In this document: positions 35,172 through 44,220 of the stretch, one piece after another
Numbering within the stretch: the stretch's first letter is position 1
Layout: each line of letters starts with the position of its first letter
Assembly (NCBI GenBank): GCA_029972225.1
Contig: CP124756.1
Location: 1,718,001 to 1,782,000 of the forward strand
Direction: 5' to 3'
Origin: Candidatus Thiothrix putei
Lineage (GTDB): Bacteria; Pseudomonadota; Gammaproteobacteria; Thiotrichales; Thiotrichaceae
DNA: 64,000 bases
Position numbers and translations under genes: made by a program
Notes under the pieces: generated by a model
Seen by the model: the letters and a program-made list of their open reading frames with translations, nothing else
Told to the model about the DNA's origin: nothing
The model's database searches: none

Positions 35172-35513
35172 TCAGAAAAGTGACAAACTCAGTTTTAAGC
35201 TCTCATCAAGTGCTAATATTTTTTTGTCTGGTAGTCTGCTTACTTTCTCGGTTAGAAATGCTTTATCAAGAGTCAAAATCTGTGAAACATTGATAACAGA
35301 ATCTTTTGAAAGTTCTGAATCTCTTTTGGATATGGAGATATTACCCGGAGCATTGGCTAATCGTAAATTTGATGTCACGATGGCGACAACGACGGTTTGT
35401 ATTCTGCTTTGGTTGAAATCGTCAGATGAAATGATGACAACAGGTCTTTTATAACCCGGTTCTGAACCTCTTGGTTCTTCAAGCGAAGCCCACCATATTT
35501 CTCCTCTTTTCAT
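35172..35513 (-). CDS. MazF/PemK-type toxin (mRNA endonuclease)
   Basis: A 113-residue protein with the MazF/PemK fold: MKRGEIWWASLEEPRGSEPGYKRPVVIIS, then VVVAIVTSNLRLANAPGN, SVINVSQILTLDKAFL. It likely cuts single-stranded RNA as a dimer when the antitoxin is lost. Start ATG at 35513 overlaps the antitoxin stop (TAATG), so the pair is translationally coupled. An alternative start at 35519 (MVMKRG) exists. Confidence 0.9.
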   Translation of the reverse strand: MKRGEIWWASLEEPRGSEPGYKRPVVIISSDDFNQSRIQTVVVAIVTSNLRLANAPGNISISKRDSELSKDSVINVSQILTLDKAFLTEKVSRLPDKKILALDESLKLSLSLF

Positions 35514-35749
35514 TACCATTCTTCTCGTGGGATGGACTTGATCTGCATTGAATGTAATTCATCCTCTAAATATGAGGACTCATCTGAATAAATTTTATTA
35601 AGTTCTTCTGTTACATTAATGTATCTTCTTGATGCGATGTATTCTTTAATGGCCTTGGCATAAAGCTCACTTCTGGAAATGCCAAAATGATGAGCAAAAA
35701 CTTCTGCTGCTTGGAATATTGGGTCGGGTATGGATACTGCTGTTTTCAT
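35513..35749 (-). CDS. MazE/CopG-type ribbon-helix-helix antitoxin
   Basis: A 78-residue antitoxin, MKTAVSIPDPIFQAAEVFAHHFGISRSELYAKAIKEYIASR, a ribbon-helix-helix DNA-binding domain, then an acidic C-terminal tail that would bind the toxin (EELNKIYSDESSYLEDELH). The start at 35749 is preferred over an upstream ATG at 35785, because the latter overlaps a probable operator at 35759-35778. Confidence 0.88.
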   Translation of the reverse strand: MKTAVSIPDPIFQAAEVFAHHFGISRSELYAKAIKEYIASRRYINVTEELNKIYSDESSYLEDELHSMQIKSIPREEW

Positions 35750-35758
35750 GCTGCCTAT

Positions 35759-35778
35759 GGTATGACAATAGTTATACC
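35759..35778. promoter_or_regulatory. candidate autoregulatory operator of the MazEF-like pair
   Basis: GGTATGACAATAGTTATACC is an imperfect 20-bp palindrome (16 of 20 positions symmetric) nine bases upstream of the antitoxin ATG at 35749. Ribbon-helix-helix antitoxins commonly bind such sites to repress their own operon. Confidence 0.5.
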
Positions 35779-35888
35779 CTGTCAAGATGGTGTCTACTTA
35801 TCGGGACTTGACAACAGCAGCACACCGCAGCAAACGCTACACTGCAATATGCTATCATCTGCCACATCACCACCGTGCAGGACGTGCC

Positions 35889-37577
35889 ATGAAAATCCCC
35901 TACGGCTTGAGCAATTTCAAGAAAGTCATCACCGAAGGCTTTGTCTATGTGGACAAAACCGCCTACATCGCCGCGTTAGAAGCCGACGGGCAGTACCACT
36001 TTCTGTTGCGCCCGCGCCGTTTCGGTAAAAGCTTGTTCATCTCGGCACTGGAGTATTACTACGACGTAAAACACCAAGCAGATTTCGACGCGATTTTTTC
36101 CCAACTCCACATCGGGCAACATCCCACCCCGACGCGTAGCAGCTATCAGGTGCTGTTCATGGAGTTCAGCGGGATTGCCACGGATAGCGCGGAATCGGTT
36201 TACCGTGCGTTTACCCACAAAGTCGACTTGGCGTTGCAACGCACCCTTGAACGTTACTACTATCCGCCTGAAGCCATCGCCAGTGTTGCGCAAAGCCTGT
36301 CCCCCTATGAAAAAATGGAATCGTTTTTCAAAGCGACTGAAGGGCAAAAAGTCTTTTTGTTGATCGACGAATACGACCATTTTGCCAATTCGATACTGGC
36401 GGAAAATATGCCGCTGTTCAAAAGTATCGTCGGCAAGGGTGGTTTCGTGCGCAGCTTTTACGAAACCATTAAAACAGCCACTCAGCGCGGCACGGTAGAC
36501 CGTTTGTTCATCACGGGGGTTACGCCGATCATGCTGGATAGCCTGACCAGTGGGTTTAATATTGGTAAAAACCTGTCGTTACAAGAAGACTTCAATGCAG
36601 CCGTCGGTTTTACCAAGGATGAAGTGGCGGACTTACTCCAGCCCTTGGCGGTCGATTGTCATCTGGATGCCTCAGTGTTGCTGGAGGATGTGACCCGTTG
36701 GTACAACGGCTACCGCTTCCACGCGGATGCACCCGAAACGGTTTATAACGCCAATATGGTGTTGTATTTTCTGGATAATTTCGACACAAAACGCTGTGCT
36801 TATCCGAAAAAAATGCTGGATGCGAATATTGCCTCCGACTATGGCAAGTTAATGGGCTTGTTCGGTATCGGCGACCGTGAAGACAATTACAAGGTGCTGG
36901 ATGAATTGCTCAACACGGGCGAAATCATGGCACGGCAGGCGGAAAAATTTGATTTCGACAAAGGCTTTTTCCGGGATGATTTCATCAGCTTGTTAGCCTA
37001 TATGGGGTTTGTGTCGCTGCAACGCGAAGAATTGGCTGGTGAGGTGTTTGCTATCCCCAACCATGTGATGCAAGAGATGTATTTTCAGTATTTCAAAGCG
37101 GAACTGGAGCGCCGTAACCAGATTGAGATTCCCAATCGTGGCTTAGCATCGGCAGTGGCATCCTTGGCTGCCGATGACAATATTCAGCCGTTAATGGATG
37201 AAATGCAGCGCGTGCTACAGGTGCTTTCCAACCGCGATTTCATGAAGATGGACGAAAAGCACATCAAAACCCTGCTGCTGACGCTGCTCTACCATTCGCC
37301 GGTGTATTTCATCCAAAGCGAGCGCGAAATGAATCACCGTTACCCCGACATTCTGCTGTTGGAACGCAGCCCGTATGCCGTGCCGCACCAGCATCTGATC
37401 GAACTGAAATACGCCAAAAAATCTGAGGGTGTAAAAGGCTGGGATGCGAAGCGGGAAGAGGGGATTACGCAAGTGCAGGGCTATCTGCAATTGCCAGAAA
37501 TCGCTGCATTGCCCAAACTCAGCGCGTGGGTGGTGCTGACCGATAGTGAACAACTGAATGTGGTGAAAATACAATGA
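35889..37577 (+). CDS. AAA-ATPase-like / PD-(D/E)XK protein (DUF1703 type), first tandem copy
   Basis: A 562-residue protein. N-terminal AAA-like ATPase: MKIPYGLSNFKKVITEGFVYVDKTAYIAAL, a Walker A-like RPRRFGKSLF, and Walker B KVFLLIDEYDHF. C-terminal PD-(D/E)XK nuclease-like segment: YPDILLLERSP and HLIELKYAKKSEG. This family is widespread, with unknown function and a suspected role in DNA defence or mobile-element biology. The start at 35889 is preferred over an upstream frame opening at 35787, since it has the conserved MKIPYG start. The second copy starts with ATGA overlap. Confidence 0.85.
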   Translation: MKIPYGLSNFKKVITEGFVYVDKTAYIAALEADGQYHFLLRPRRFGKSLFISALEYYYDVKHQADFDAIFSQLHIGQHPTPTRSSYQVLFMEFSGIATDSAESVYRAFTHKVDLALQRTLERYYYPPEAIASVAQSLSPYEKMESFFKATEGQKVFLLIDEYDHFANSILAENMPLFKSIVGKGGFVRSFYETIKTATQRGTVDRLFITGVTPIMLDSLTSGFNIGKNLSLQEDFNAAVGFTKDEVADLLQPLAVDCHLDASVLLEDVTRWYNGYRFHADAPETVYNANMVLYFLDNFDTKRCAYPKKMLDANIASDYGKLMGLFGIGDREDNYKVLDELLNTGEIMARQAEKFDFDKGFFRDDFISLLAYMGFVSLQREELAGEVFAIPNHVMQEMYFQYFKAELERRNQIEIPNRGLASAVASLAADDNIQPLMDEMQRVLQVLSNRDFMKMDEKHIKTLLLTLLYHSPVYFIQSEREMNHRYPDILLLERSPYAVPHQHLIELKYAKKSEGVKGWDAKREEGITQVQGYLQLPEIAALPKLSAWVVLTDSEQLNVVKIQ

Positions 37578-39262
37578 AAATCCCCTACGGCTTGAGCAAT
37601 TTCAAGAAAGTCATCACTGAAGGTTTTGTCTATGTGGACAAAACCGCCTACATCGCAGCGTTAGAAGCCGACGGGCAGTACCACTTTCTGTTGCGCCCGC
37701 GCCGTTTCGGTAAAAGCTTGTTCATCTCGGCACTGGAGTATTACTACGACGTAAAACACCAAGCAGATTTCGACGCGATTTTTTCCCAACTCCACATCGG
37801 GCAACATCCCACCCCGACGCGTAGCAGCTATCAGGTGCTGTTCATGGAGTTCAGCGGGATTGCCACGGATAGCGCGGAATCGGTCGAGCGTTCGTTTACG
37901 CATAAAGTCGATGTGGCTTTGAAAAGCACGCTGGAACGCTACGCTTACCCAGCCGCAGCCATCACCAGTGTTGATAAAAGCTATTCTTCCTACGAAAAAA
38001 TGGAAGCCTTTTTCAGTGCGACCCGTGGGCAAAAAATCTTTCTGTTGATCGACGAATACGACCATTTCGCCAACTCAATGCTGGCGGATGACCCGAATCT
38101 GTTCCAAAGTGTGATGGGGAAGGGGGGGTTCGTGCGCAGTTTTTACGAAACCATCAAAGCAGCCACTCAGCGCGGCACAGTAGACCGTTTGTTCATCACA
38201 GGTGTTACCCCGTTGATGCTCGACAGCATGACCAGCGGGTTCAATATTGGGGTGAATTTGTCCTTGAATGAGGACTTTAATGCAGCGATGGGTTTCACCC
38301 AAGCCGAAGTCGCCGCACTGATACAACCGCTGGTGGATACTTGCCAATTGGATGCGGGGCTTTTGCTGAACGACCTGGCGCACTGGTACAACGGCTACCG
38401 TTTTCACCCTAAAGCCCGCGAGACGGTCTACAACGCCAACATGACACTGTATTTCTTACGTAATTTCAACGTAAAAAATTGTAGCTACCCCGAACAAATG
38501 CTGGACGAGAATATCGCCTCCGATTACCGCAAAATCATGGCACTGTTTGGCATCGGCGACCGTGAAGCCAACTACCAAGTGCTGGATGAGTTGGTCACGA
38601 CTGGCACGGTAAAAGCTCAACAGCAACGCAAGTTTGAGCTGGACAAAAATTTCAGCCGTGACGATTTTATCAGCCTGCTGGCTTACATGGGGTTTGTGAC
38701 CATTAGCGGCAGCACCCTGACGCAGACGGTGTTTGCCATCCCCAACCATGTGATTCGCGAACTCTATTTCCACTACTTCAAGGTGGAACTGGAACGCCGC
38801 AACCAGATCAGCATTCCCAACCAATCTTTGACGCAAGCCATTGAACTGTTGGCGTTGCAAGACGACATCCAGCCATTGTTGAATGAAATGCAGCGTGTAC
38901 TACAGGTACTTTCCAATCGCGACTTCATGAAGATGGACGAAAAGCACATCAAAACCCTGCTGTTGACGTTGCTCTACCATTCGCCGGTGTATTACATCCA
39001 AAGCGAGCGCGAAATGAATCACCGTTACCCCGACATCCTGCTGCTGGAACGCAGCCCGTATGCCGTGCCGCACCAGCATCTGATCGAACTGAAATACGCC
39101 AAAAAATCCGAGGGTGTAAAAGGCTGGGAAGCCAAGCGGGAAGAAGGCATCACGCAAGTGCAAGGCTATTTGTCTGTGCCCGAAATCGCTGCATTGCCCA
39201 AACTCAGCGCATGGGTGGTACTGACCGATAGTGAACAACTGGATGTGGTGAAGATACAATGA
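37574..39262 (+). CDS. AAA-ATPase-like / PD-(D/E)XK protein (DUF1703 type), second tandem copy
   Basis: A 562-residue paralogue of the preceding gene with the same motifs (RPRRFGKSLF, KIFLLIDEYDHF, YPDILLLERSP, HLIELKYAKK). The first 106 residues are identical in the two copies and the last 120 or so nearly so, while the middle differs at many positions, suggesting gene conversion or domain swapping. Its ATG overlaps the preceding stop (ATGA), so the two are translated together. The function is unknown. Confidence 0.85.
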   Translation: MKIPYGLSNFKKVITEGFVYVDKTAYIAALEADGQYHFLLRPRRFGKSLFISALEYYYDVKHQADFDAIFSQLHIGQHPTPTRSSYQVLFMEFSGIATDSAESVERSFTHKVDVALKSTLERYAYPAAAITSVDKSYSSYEKMEAFFSATRGQKIFLLIDEYDHFANSMLADDPNLFQSVMGKGGFVRSFYETIKAATQRGTVDRLFITGVTPLMLDSMTSGFNIGVNLSLNEDFNAAMGFTQAEVAALIQPLVDTCQLDAGLLLNDLAHWYNGYRFHPKARETVYNANMTLYFLRNFNVKNCSYPEQMLDENIASDYRKIMALFGIGDREANYQVLDELVTTGTVKAQQQRKFELDKNFSRDDFISLLAYMGFVTISGSTLTQTVFAIPNHVIRELYFHYFKVELERRNQISIPNQSLTQAIELLALQDDIQPLLNEMQRVLQVLSNRDFMKMDEKHIKTLLLTLLYHSPVYYIQSEREMNHRYPDILLLERSPYAVPHQHLIELKYAKKSEGVKGWEAKREEGITQVQGYLSVPEIAALPKLSAWVVLTDSEQLDVVKIQ

Positions 39263-39308
39263 TTTACTTTAACGAAGTAAGCACGATGAAACGCAATCAG
39301 AGTCAAAC

Positions 39309-40454
39309 ATGAACCCTCAAGAACTCCAAACCCTCATCCAACAAGGCGAAAACGCCGCCGTCGAATTCAAGGCATTGCCGCTGCGCCCTGAAGCCTTAGC
39401 CCGTGAAATGGTGGCATTCGCTAACAGCGCGGGCGGTACAATCCTGCTCGGTGTGGCGGATGACGGCACAGTGCTTGGCATCGACGGTTCAGAGCAACTC
39501 GAAGAATGGGTGATGAATATCGCCCGCACTGCCGTGATTCCCGCCTTGACCGTGACTTACGAAACCTTAGCGATCAATGCAACACGGGTTGCGGTAGTCG
39601 CTGTTCCCAAAGGCAGCGACAAGCCTTACCAAACGGGTGATAAATACTTGATGCGGGTCGGCTCAACCAACCGTGTGGCGACACAAGCCGAATTGATGCG
39701 CTTATTTCAAATGTCCGGCGTGTTCCATTACGACACCCTGCCAGTCGCCAACGCCAGCATCAACGACCTCAATATGGCAGCACTCGATAGCTATTTCGCC
39801 AACTACGGCTTTGAGTTTTCCAAGGAGGCGGATATTGCCCGCCGTCAGTTATTGATCAATACCGATATTCTCGCGCCCACAGGTGAACCCACCATTGGCG
39901 GTTTGCTAATGTTCGGGATCAACCCGTCACGCTATTTGCCACAAGCGGCGATTATGTTTGCCCACTTTAACGGTTTGGAAATTGCGGCTGAGTTGATCGA
40001 CCGCCAAGAAATCATTGGTACATTGCCCCAGCAAGTGGATGCTGCCGTCGCCGTGATGAAAAATAACCTGTTGCGCCCCTCCACCATCGAAGGCATGAAG
40101 CGCAAAGATACCCGCCAACTGCCGCCCGATAAGGTGTTGCGTGAAATGGTGGTGAATGCTTGTGTCCACCGCAATTACGCGATTGCCGGTTCACGCATCC
40201 GCATTTTCATGTTTGATGACCGCATCGAGTGCATCAGTCCGGGGCGTTTGCCGAATACCGTGACGGTGGAAAAACTGCGTTCGGGCGTGTCCTATGCTTC
40301 CAATCCGGTGCTGTTGAAGTTCATGGATAACCTGCGCTACATCGACCGTTTAGGACGCGGTTTCCCGATGATTTACCGCGAAATGCAGCAAATTGGCAAA
40401 GAAGTCAACGTTTACGAACTCGGCGAAGAGCTGCGCGTCGTGTTGCCCTTATAA
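39309..40454 (+). CDS. AlbA_2/Schlafen-domain ATP-binding putative transcriptional regulator
   Basis: A 381-residue protein with an N-terminal AlbA_2 (divergent AAA-4) domain: LIQQGENAAVEFKALPLRPEALAREMVAFANSAGGTILLGVADDGTVLGIDG, followed by a central linker and a C-terminal HATPase-like part (LREMVVNACVHRNYAIAGSRIRIFMFDDRIECISPGRLP, LGRGFPMIYREMQ). Similar proteins are annotated as transcriptional regulators or RecG-like helicases, with function unproven. It follows the AAA/PD-(D/E)XK pair by 46 bases on the same strand and may belong to the same accessory unit. Confidence 0.85.
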   Translation: MNPQELQTLIQQGENAAVEFKALPLRPEALAREMVAFANSAGGTILLGVADDGTVLGIDGSEQLEEWVMNIARTAVIPALTVTYETLAINATRVAVVAVPKGSDKPYQTGDKYLMRVGSTNRVATQAELMRLFQMSGVFHYDTLPVANASINDLNMAALDSYFANYGFEFSKEADIARRQLLINTDILAPTGEPTIGGLLMFGINPSRYLPQAAIMFAHFNGLEIAAELIDRQEIIGTLPQQVDAAVAVMKNNLLRPSTIEGMKRKDTRQLPPDKVLREMVVNACVHRNYAIAGSRIRIFMFDDRIECISPGRLPNTVTVEKLRSGVSYASNPVLLKFMDNLRYIDRLGRGFPMIYREMQQIGKEVNVYELGEELRVVLPL

Positions 40455-40486
40455 CGCCGTTGTCACCCATAATCGAGAGCTAAGCC

Positions 40487-41092
40487 ATGCAACCCACCCT
40501 CAAACTCATCGCCTTCGACCTATTTGGTGTCGTGATTTCCGACGGACACCTCGTCACCCACGGTTTGCTGCCATTGTTACCACCGACAGTGACCAAGGCC
40601 GTCGTCAAACCGTATTACGATGCTTACACCGGCGGGCAGATTAGCGAAGCGGCGTTTTGGAAAGGCATCGGCTTGACGCTGGAATCGCCGATTCGCCAGC
40701 AATTCCTCAACTTTTTTGAATTGGATGCGGACTTGGCGGAAGTTACGTATGCGCTGTCACAACGTTACCGCCTAGGCATCCTCTCCAATTTGGGGGCGGA
40801 ATGGGGTGACATGTTGGAAGCGCGGTTTGCCTTCAGCGAACGTTTCGAGCCGCGCATTATCAGCGGCGCGGTCAAGTGCCAAAAGCCCGAACCCGCGATT
40901 TACGAAGTGCTGATAAAAGCCAGCGGGGTAGGGGGTGAACACATCGCCTTCATCGACGACCGCCGCGAAAATCTGGCGGTGGCCAAGCGTTTCGGCATGA
41001 CCACCATCCATTACCGGCGCGAAGCCGACGCGCACCCGTTTGAGCCGGATTACACCATTGAATCCTTGGCGGACGTGTTGGCGATTTTGTGA
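40487..41092 (+). CDS. HAD-family hydrolase
   Basis: A 201-residue HAD phosphatase, YihX/epoxide-hydrolase-N-like subgroup. Motif I is IAFDLFGVVISDG, with a second aspartate replaced by F-G (D-L-F-G), as in members of this subgroup. Motif II is LGILSNLG, motif III lysine in CQKPEPAIYEVL and motif IV in IAFIDDRRENLAVAKRFGM. The cap is in residues 20-85. Substrate unknown. Its 3' end overlaps the convergent RND pump gene by 43 bases. Confidence 0.88.
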   Translation: MQPTLKLIAFDLFGVVISDGHLVTHGLLPLLPPTVTKAVVKPYYDAYTGGQISEAAFWKGIGLTLESPIRQQFLNFFELDADLAEVTYALSQRYRLGILSNLGAEWGDMLEARFAFSERFEPRIISGAVKCQKPEPAIYEVLIKASGVGGEHIAFIDDRRENLAVAKRFGMTTIHYRREADAHPFEPDYTIESLADVLAIL

Positions 41093-44000
41093 GATTTGCC
41101 GAACAATTTGACGGGCAATTCGCGCACATCGCCCCCCATTAAATACAAGGCTGGCACTAAATACAGCGCCAAAAATGTCGCAAACAAAATCCCGAACCCC
41201 AGCGTGACCGCCATCGGAATCAGGAATTGCGCTTGCGTGGTTTTGTCCAAAATCAGCGGTGTCATCCCCGCAAACGTGGTCAGCGACGTCAGCAAAATCG
41301 GGCGGAAACGTGCCACACCCGCTTCACGCACTGCATCCACCACGGCTAAACCGTCTTTGAGCTTTTGGTTGATGCGATCCACCATTACCAGCGCGTCATT
41401 TACCGCCACTCCAAACAGTGCCAGCAAGCCAAACATGCTGCTAATGCTCAAATCCATGCCCATCAGCAAATGCCCGCCGAACGCGCCAATGATGGAAAAC
41501 GGAATGACGCTCATCACCACCAGCGGTTGCGTATACGATTGCAGCGGAATCGCCAGCAAAATATAAATCGCCATTAGCGCAAAACCCAAGCCCATCATCA
41601 GGCTGCCCATTGACTCCTTCTGCTCTTTCTGTTCGCCTTCCATGTCGTAACTGACGCTGGGGTAGTCGGCGAGCGCTTCCGGCATCCAGGCTTTGAGGTC
41701 AGCCACGACTTTGGGAATATTGATGCGCCCTTTGTCCACGTCAGCGGTAATGTCGATTACGCGCTGGCGGTTGACCCGCGAAATTTTCGGCGCACTTTGC
41801 CCCAAAGTAATGTCCGCCACTTCACTGAGCGGAATTTCCGCGCCATCCGCGCTACGAATCAGCAAGTTTTGCAAATCGGAAAGTGAATAACGTTCCTCCT
41901 TGGGGTAACGCACCATCACCTTGACTTCAGACTGATCGCGTTGGATACGCTGCGCTTCAGCTCCAAAAATCGCGTGGCGCACTTGCGTACCCACCGTGCC
42001 AAGGGTTAAACCCAGTTGTTCAGCTTCGGGGCGGATGCGCAATTGCACCTCTTGTTTGCCGCCTTCAAAGCTGTTTTTAATGTCGAATACACCGTCGTAT
42101 TCCGCCATTTTTGCTTTGATTTTGTCGGCAACCTTTGCCATGTCCTCGAAGTTATTGCCGCGCAATTGCACCGCTAATGGGCTGCCGCCTTGGGCGACTT
42201 CGGCACGGAAACTGACTTCCTGTGCGCCCGGAATCGGTCCGATCAGCTTGCGCCATTCATTGGTTAAGGCGGTGCTGCTGATGTCCAGGCTGCGTTCTTC
42301 GGGGGCAGTAATTTCAAACGTGACGCTGGCAAGATGGGATTTACCTGCGCTTTCGCCGCGCCTGCCGGATGAACCCGTTGCCCCTACCGTGACCAGAATA
42401 TGCTGGATAATGCTCGCGCCAGTGGTGGGTTCGATATACTTTTCCTGCAATTGCTGGGCAGCGTTTGCCATGCGTTCAACGTTGCGGGTGGTCACTTCAA
42501 TGGGCGTGCCTTCCTGCATTTGCAGTGTGCCGGTGGCAAACTCGCCTTGTACACGCGGGAAAAACGTGAATTTCATGCGCCCGCTCATGGGTAAGGTCAG
42601 GCTCAGGATAAATAGCGCAATAAATACGCTGATGACCAGATAACGCCAGTTGAGCGCCGCGTTGAGTGAAGGGCGGTAAACACGCTCGATAAACGTTTCT
42701 AGCCCGTGTGAAAATTTGCGCTGGAAACGGGTGAATGCGCCGATTTCATCGGCACGCCGTGTGTGTAAATGCCGCAAATGCACCGGCAGAATCAGCTTGG
42801 ATTCGATCAGCGAAAACAGCAGCACCGGAATCACGATTAGCGGGATTTGCGCGAAAATCGGCCCCCGATCCCCTGCCATCATTAGTAACGGCGTGAACGC
42901 GGCAACGGTTGTCATGACCCCAAACGTGACCGGTACGGTGATTTCCTGCGTGCCTTCCACCGCCGCTCGCATGGGGTCATCGTGGCGTTTGACGTGCGAG
43001 TAAATATTTTCCCCCGTCACAATGGCATCATCGACCACGATCCCCAACACCAGAATAAAGGCGAACATGCTGACCAGATTTAAGGTGACACCGAGTTCCG
43101 GCATTAGCCACAATGCGCCGAGGAAACTGATCGGAATTCCCAACATAATCCAAAACGCCAAATCCACTCGCAGAAACAGTGTTAGCACAATAAACACCAA
43201 AATTGCACTCTGGATGGCGCTGGAGGTGAGGGTGGATAAACGCGCTTTAATGGTTTTGGAGTTGTCGCGCCAATAATCCAGCGTGGTTCCGGCGGGCAGG
43301 CTGTCGCGGCGTTCCGCAATGTAATCTTTGATGGTGTTGGCTAAGGTAATCGCGTTCTGGTCGCCAATGCGGTAGACGTTGATAAATGCCGCTTTTTGCC
43401 CGTCGTATTCGGAATAGAGTTCGTCTTCGTTAAAGCCATCATTGATGTTGGCAATATCACCGAGGCGAATGCGCGAACCATCCGTGCCGCTAATGACGGT
43501 GATATTGGCAAACTCGGCTTGTTTGTAGGCTTGCCCCAAACTGCGCACCAAAATATCGCCGCCACTGGTTTTGACCGTGCCGCCGGGAATATCCCGCGAT
43601 GCATTGCGGATCGCTTGCGCAATGGTGTCGAGGGTAATCCCGTATTGGCGCAAGGTGGCTTGCGGCACGCTAATGCTGATTTCAAACGGACGTACTCCGC
43701 CCAAATCGGCTTGGGTAATGCCCGGTAAGCGCAGCATTTCATCGCGCACGGCTTCGGCTTGCAGGCGCAATTCGGTTTCCGACAGCACATTGCTGCCGAG
43801 TATCACGCTGATGACTTCGCGGCGGCGCGTAAGCTGTTCGACCACGGGGCGTTCGGCATCGGCGGGCAAGCGGTTGGTAATGCCATCCACACGGGTTTTG
43901 ATCTGGTTGACCAGCTCGGTCACGTCATGCTGTTTGTCGATTTCGACGCGCATTTGTGCCGAGCCTTCGGAGGCATCGCTGATGATTTCAGTAATGCCTT

Positions 44001-44220
44001 GCAGGTCGGCAATCGCCTCTTCGACGCGGGTGATAATGCCGTCTTCGACTTCGCGTGGCGTTGCACCGGGGTAGGCGACGGTAATATTGACAATATCCAG
44101 CTCAAATTCGGGGAATACTTCCAGCGGAATGCGTTTGAGGGCGGAATACGTCCCCAGCACCATGATTAGTACCATCAGGATATTGGCAGCAACGGGGTTG
44201 CGGACGAACCAAGCGATCAT
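41050..44220 (-). CDS. RND efflux pump permease (HAE1/AcrB-like)
   Basis: A 1056-residue inner-membrane transporter with twelve membrane helices and two large periplasmic loops. N-terminal MIAWFVRNPVAANILMVLIMVLG, then VAYPGATPREVEDGI, the conserved proton-relay region (GIVVDDAIVTGENIYSHVKRH) and GVAVNDALVMVDRINQKL in the second half. It exports drugs, lipids or metals using the proton gradient. Its start overlaps the adaptor gene stop by four bases. No outer-membrane factor is adjacent. Confidence 0.93.
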   Translation of the reverse strand: MIAWFVRNPVAANILMVLIMVLGTYSALKRIPLEVFPEFELDIVNITVAYPGATPREVEDGIITRVEEAIADLQGITEIISDASEGSAQMRVEIDKQHDVTELVNQIKTRVDGITNRLPADAERPVVEQLTRRREVISVILGSNVLSETELRLQAEAVRDEMLRLPGITQADLGGVRPFEISISVPQATLRQYGITLDTIAQAIRNASRDIPGGTVKTSGGDILVRSLGQAYKQAEFANITVISGTDGSRIRLGDIANINDGFNEDELYSEYDGQKAAFINVYRIGDQNAITLANTIKDYIAERRDSLPAGTTLDYWRDNSKTIKARLSTLTSSAIQSAILVFIVLTLFLRVDLAFWIMLGIPISFLGALWLMPELGVTLNLVSMFAFILVLGIVVDDAIVTGENIYSHVKRHDDPMRAAVEGTQEITVPVTFGVMTTVAAFTPLLMMAGDRGPIFAQIPLIVIPVLLFSLIESKLILPVHLRHLHTRRADEIGAFTRFQRKFSHGLETFIERVYRPSLNAALNWRYLVISVFIALFILSLTLPMSGRMKFTFFPRVQGEFATGTLQMQEGTPIEVTTRNVERMANAAQQLQEKYIEPTTGASIIQHILVTVGATGSSGRRGESAGKSHLASVTFEITAPEERSLDISSTALTNEWRKLIGPIPGAQEVSFRAEVAQGGSPLAVQLRGNNFEDMAKVADKIKAKMAEYDGVFDIKNSFEGGKQEVQLRIRPEAEQLGLTLGTVGTQVRHAIFGAEAQRIQRDQSEVKVMVRYPKEERYSLSDLQNLLIRSADGAEIPLSEVADITLGQSAPKISRVNRQRVIDITADVDKGRINIPKVVADLKAWMPEALADYPSVSYDMEGEQKEQKESMGSLMMGLGFALMAIYILLAIPLQSYTQPLVVMSVIPFSIIGAFGGHLLMGMDLSISSMFGLLALFGVAVNDALVMVDRINQKLKDGLAVVDAVREAGVARFRPILLTSLTTFAGMTPLILDKTTQAQFLIPMAVTLGFGILFATFLALYLVPALYLMGGDVRELPVKLFGKSHKIANTSAKDSMV

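Noticed and set aside
35787..35888. N-terminal extension of the first AAA/PD-(D/E)XK gene
   Set aside because: The extension (MVSTYRDLTTAAHRSK...) is absent in the tandem copy, which starts directly at MKIPYG.
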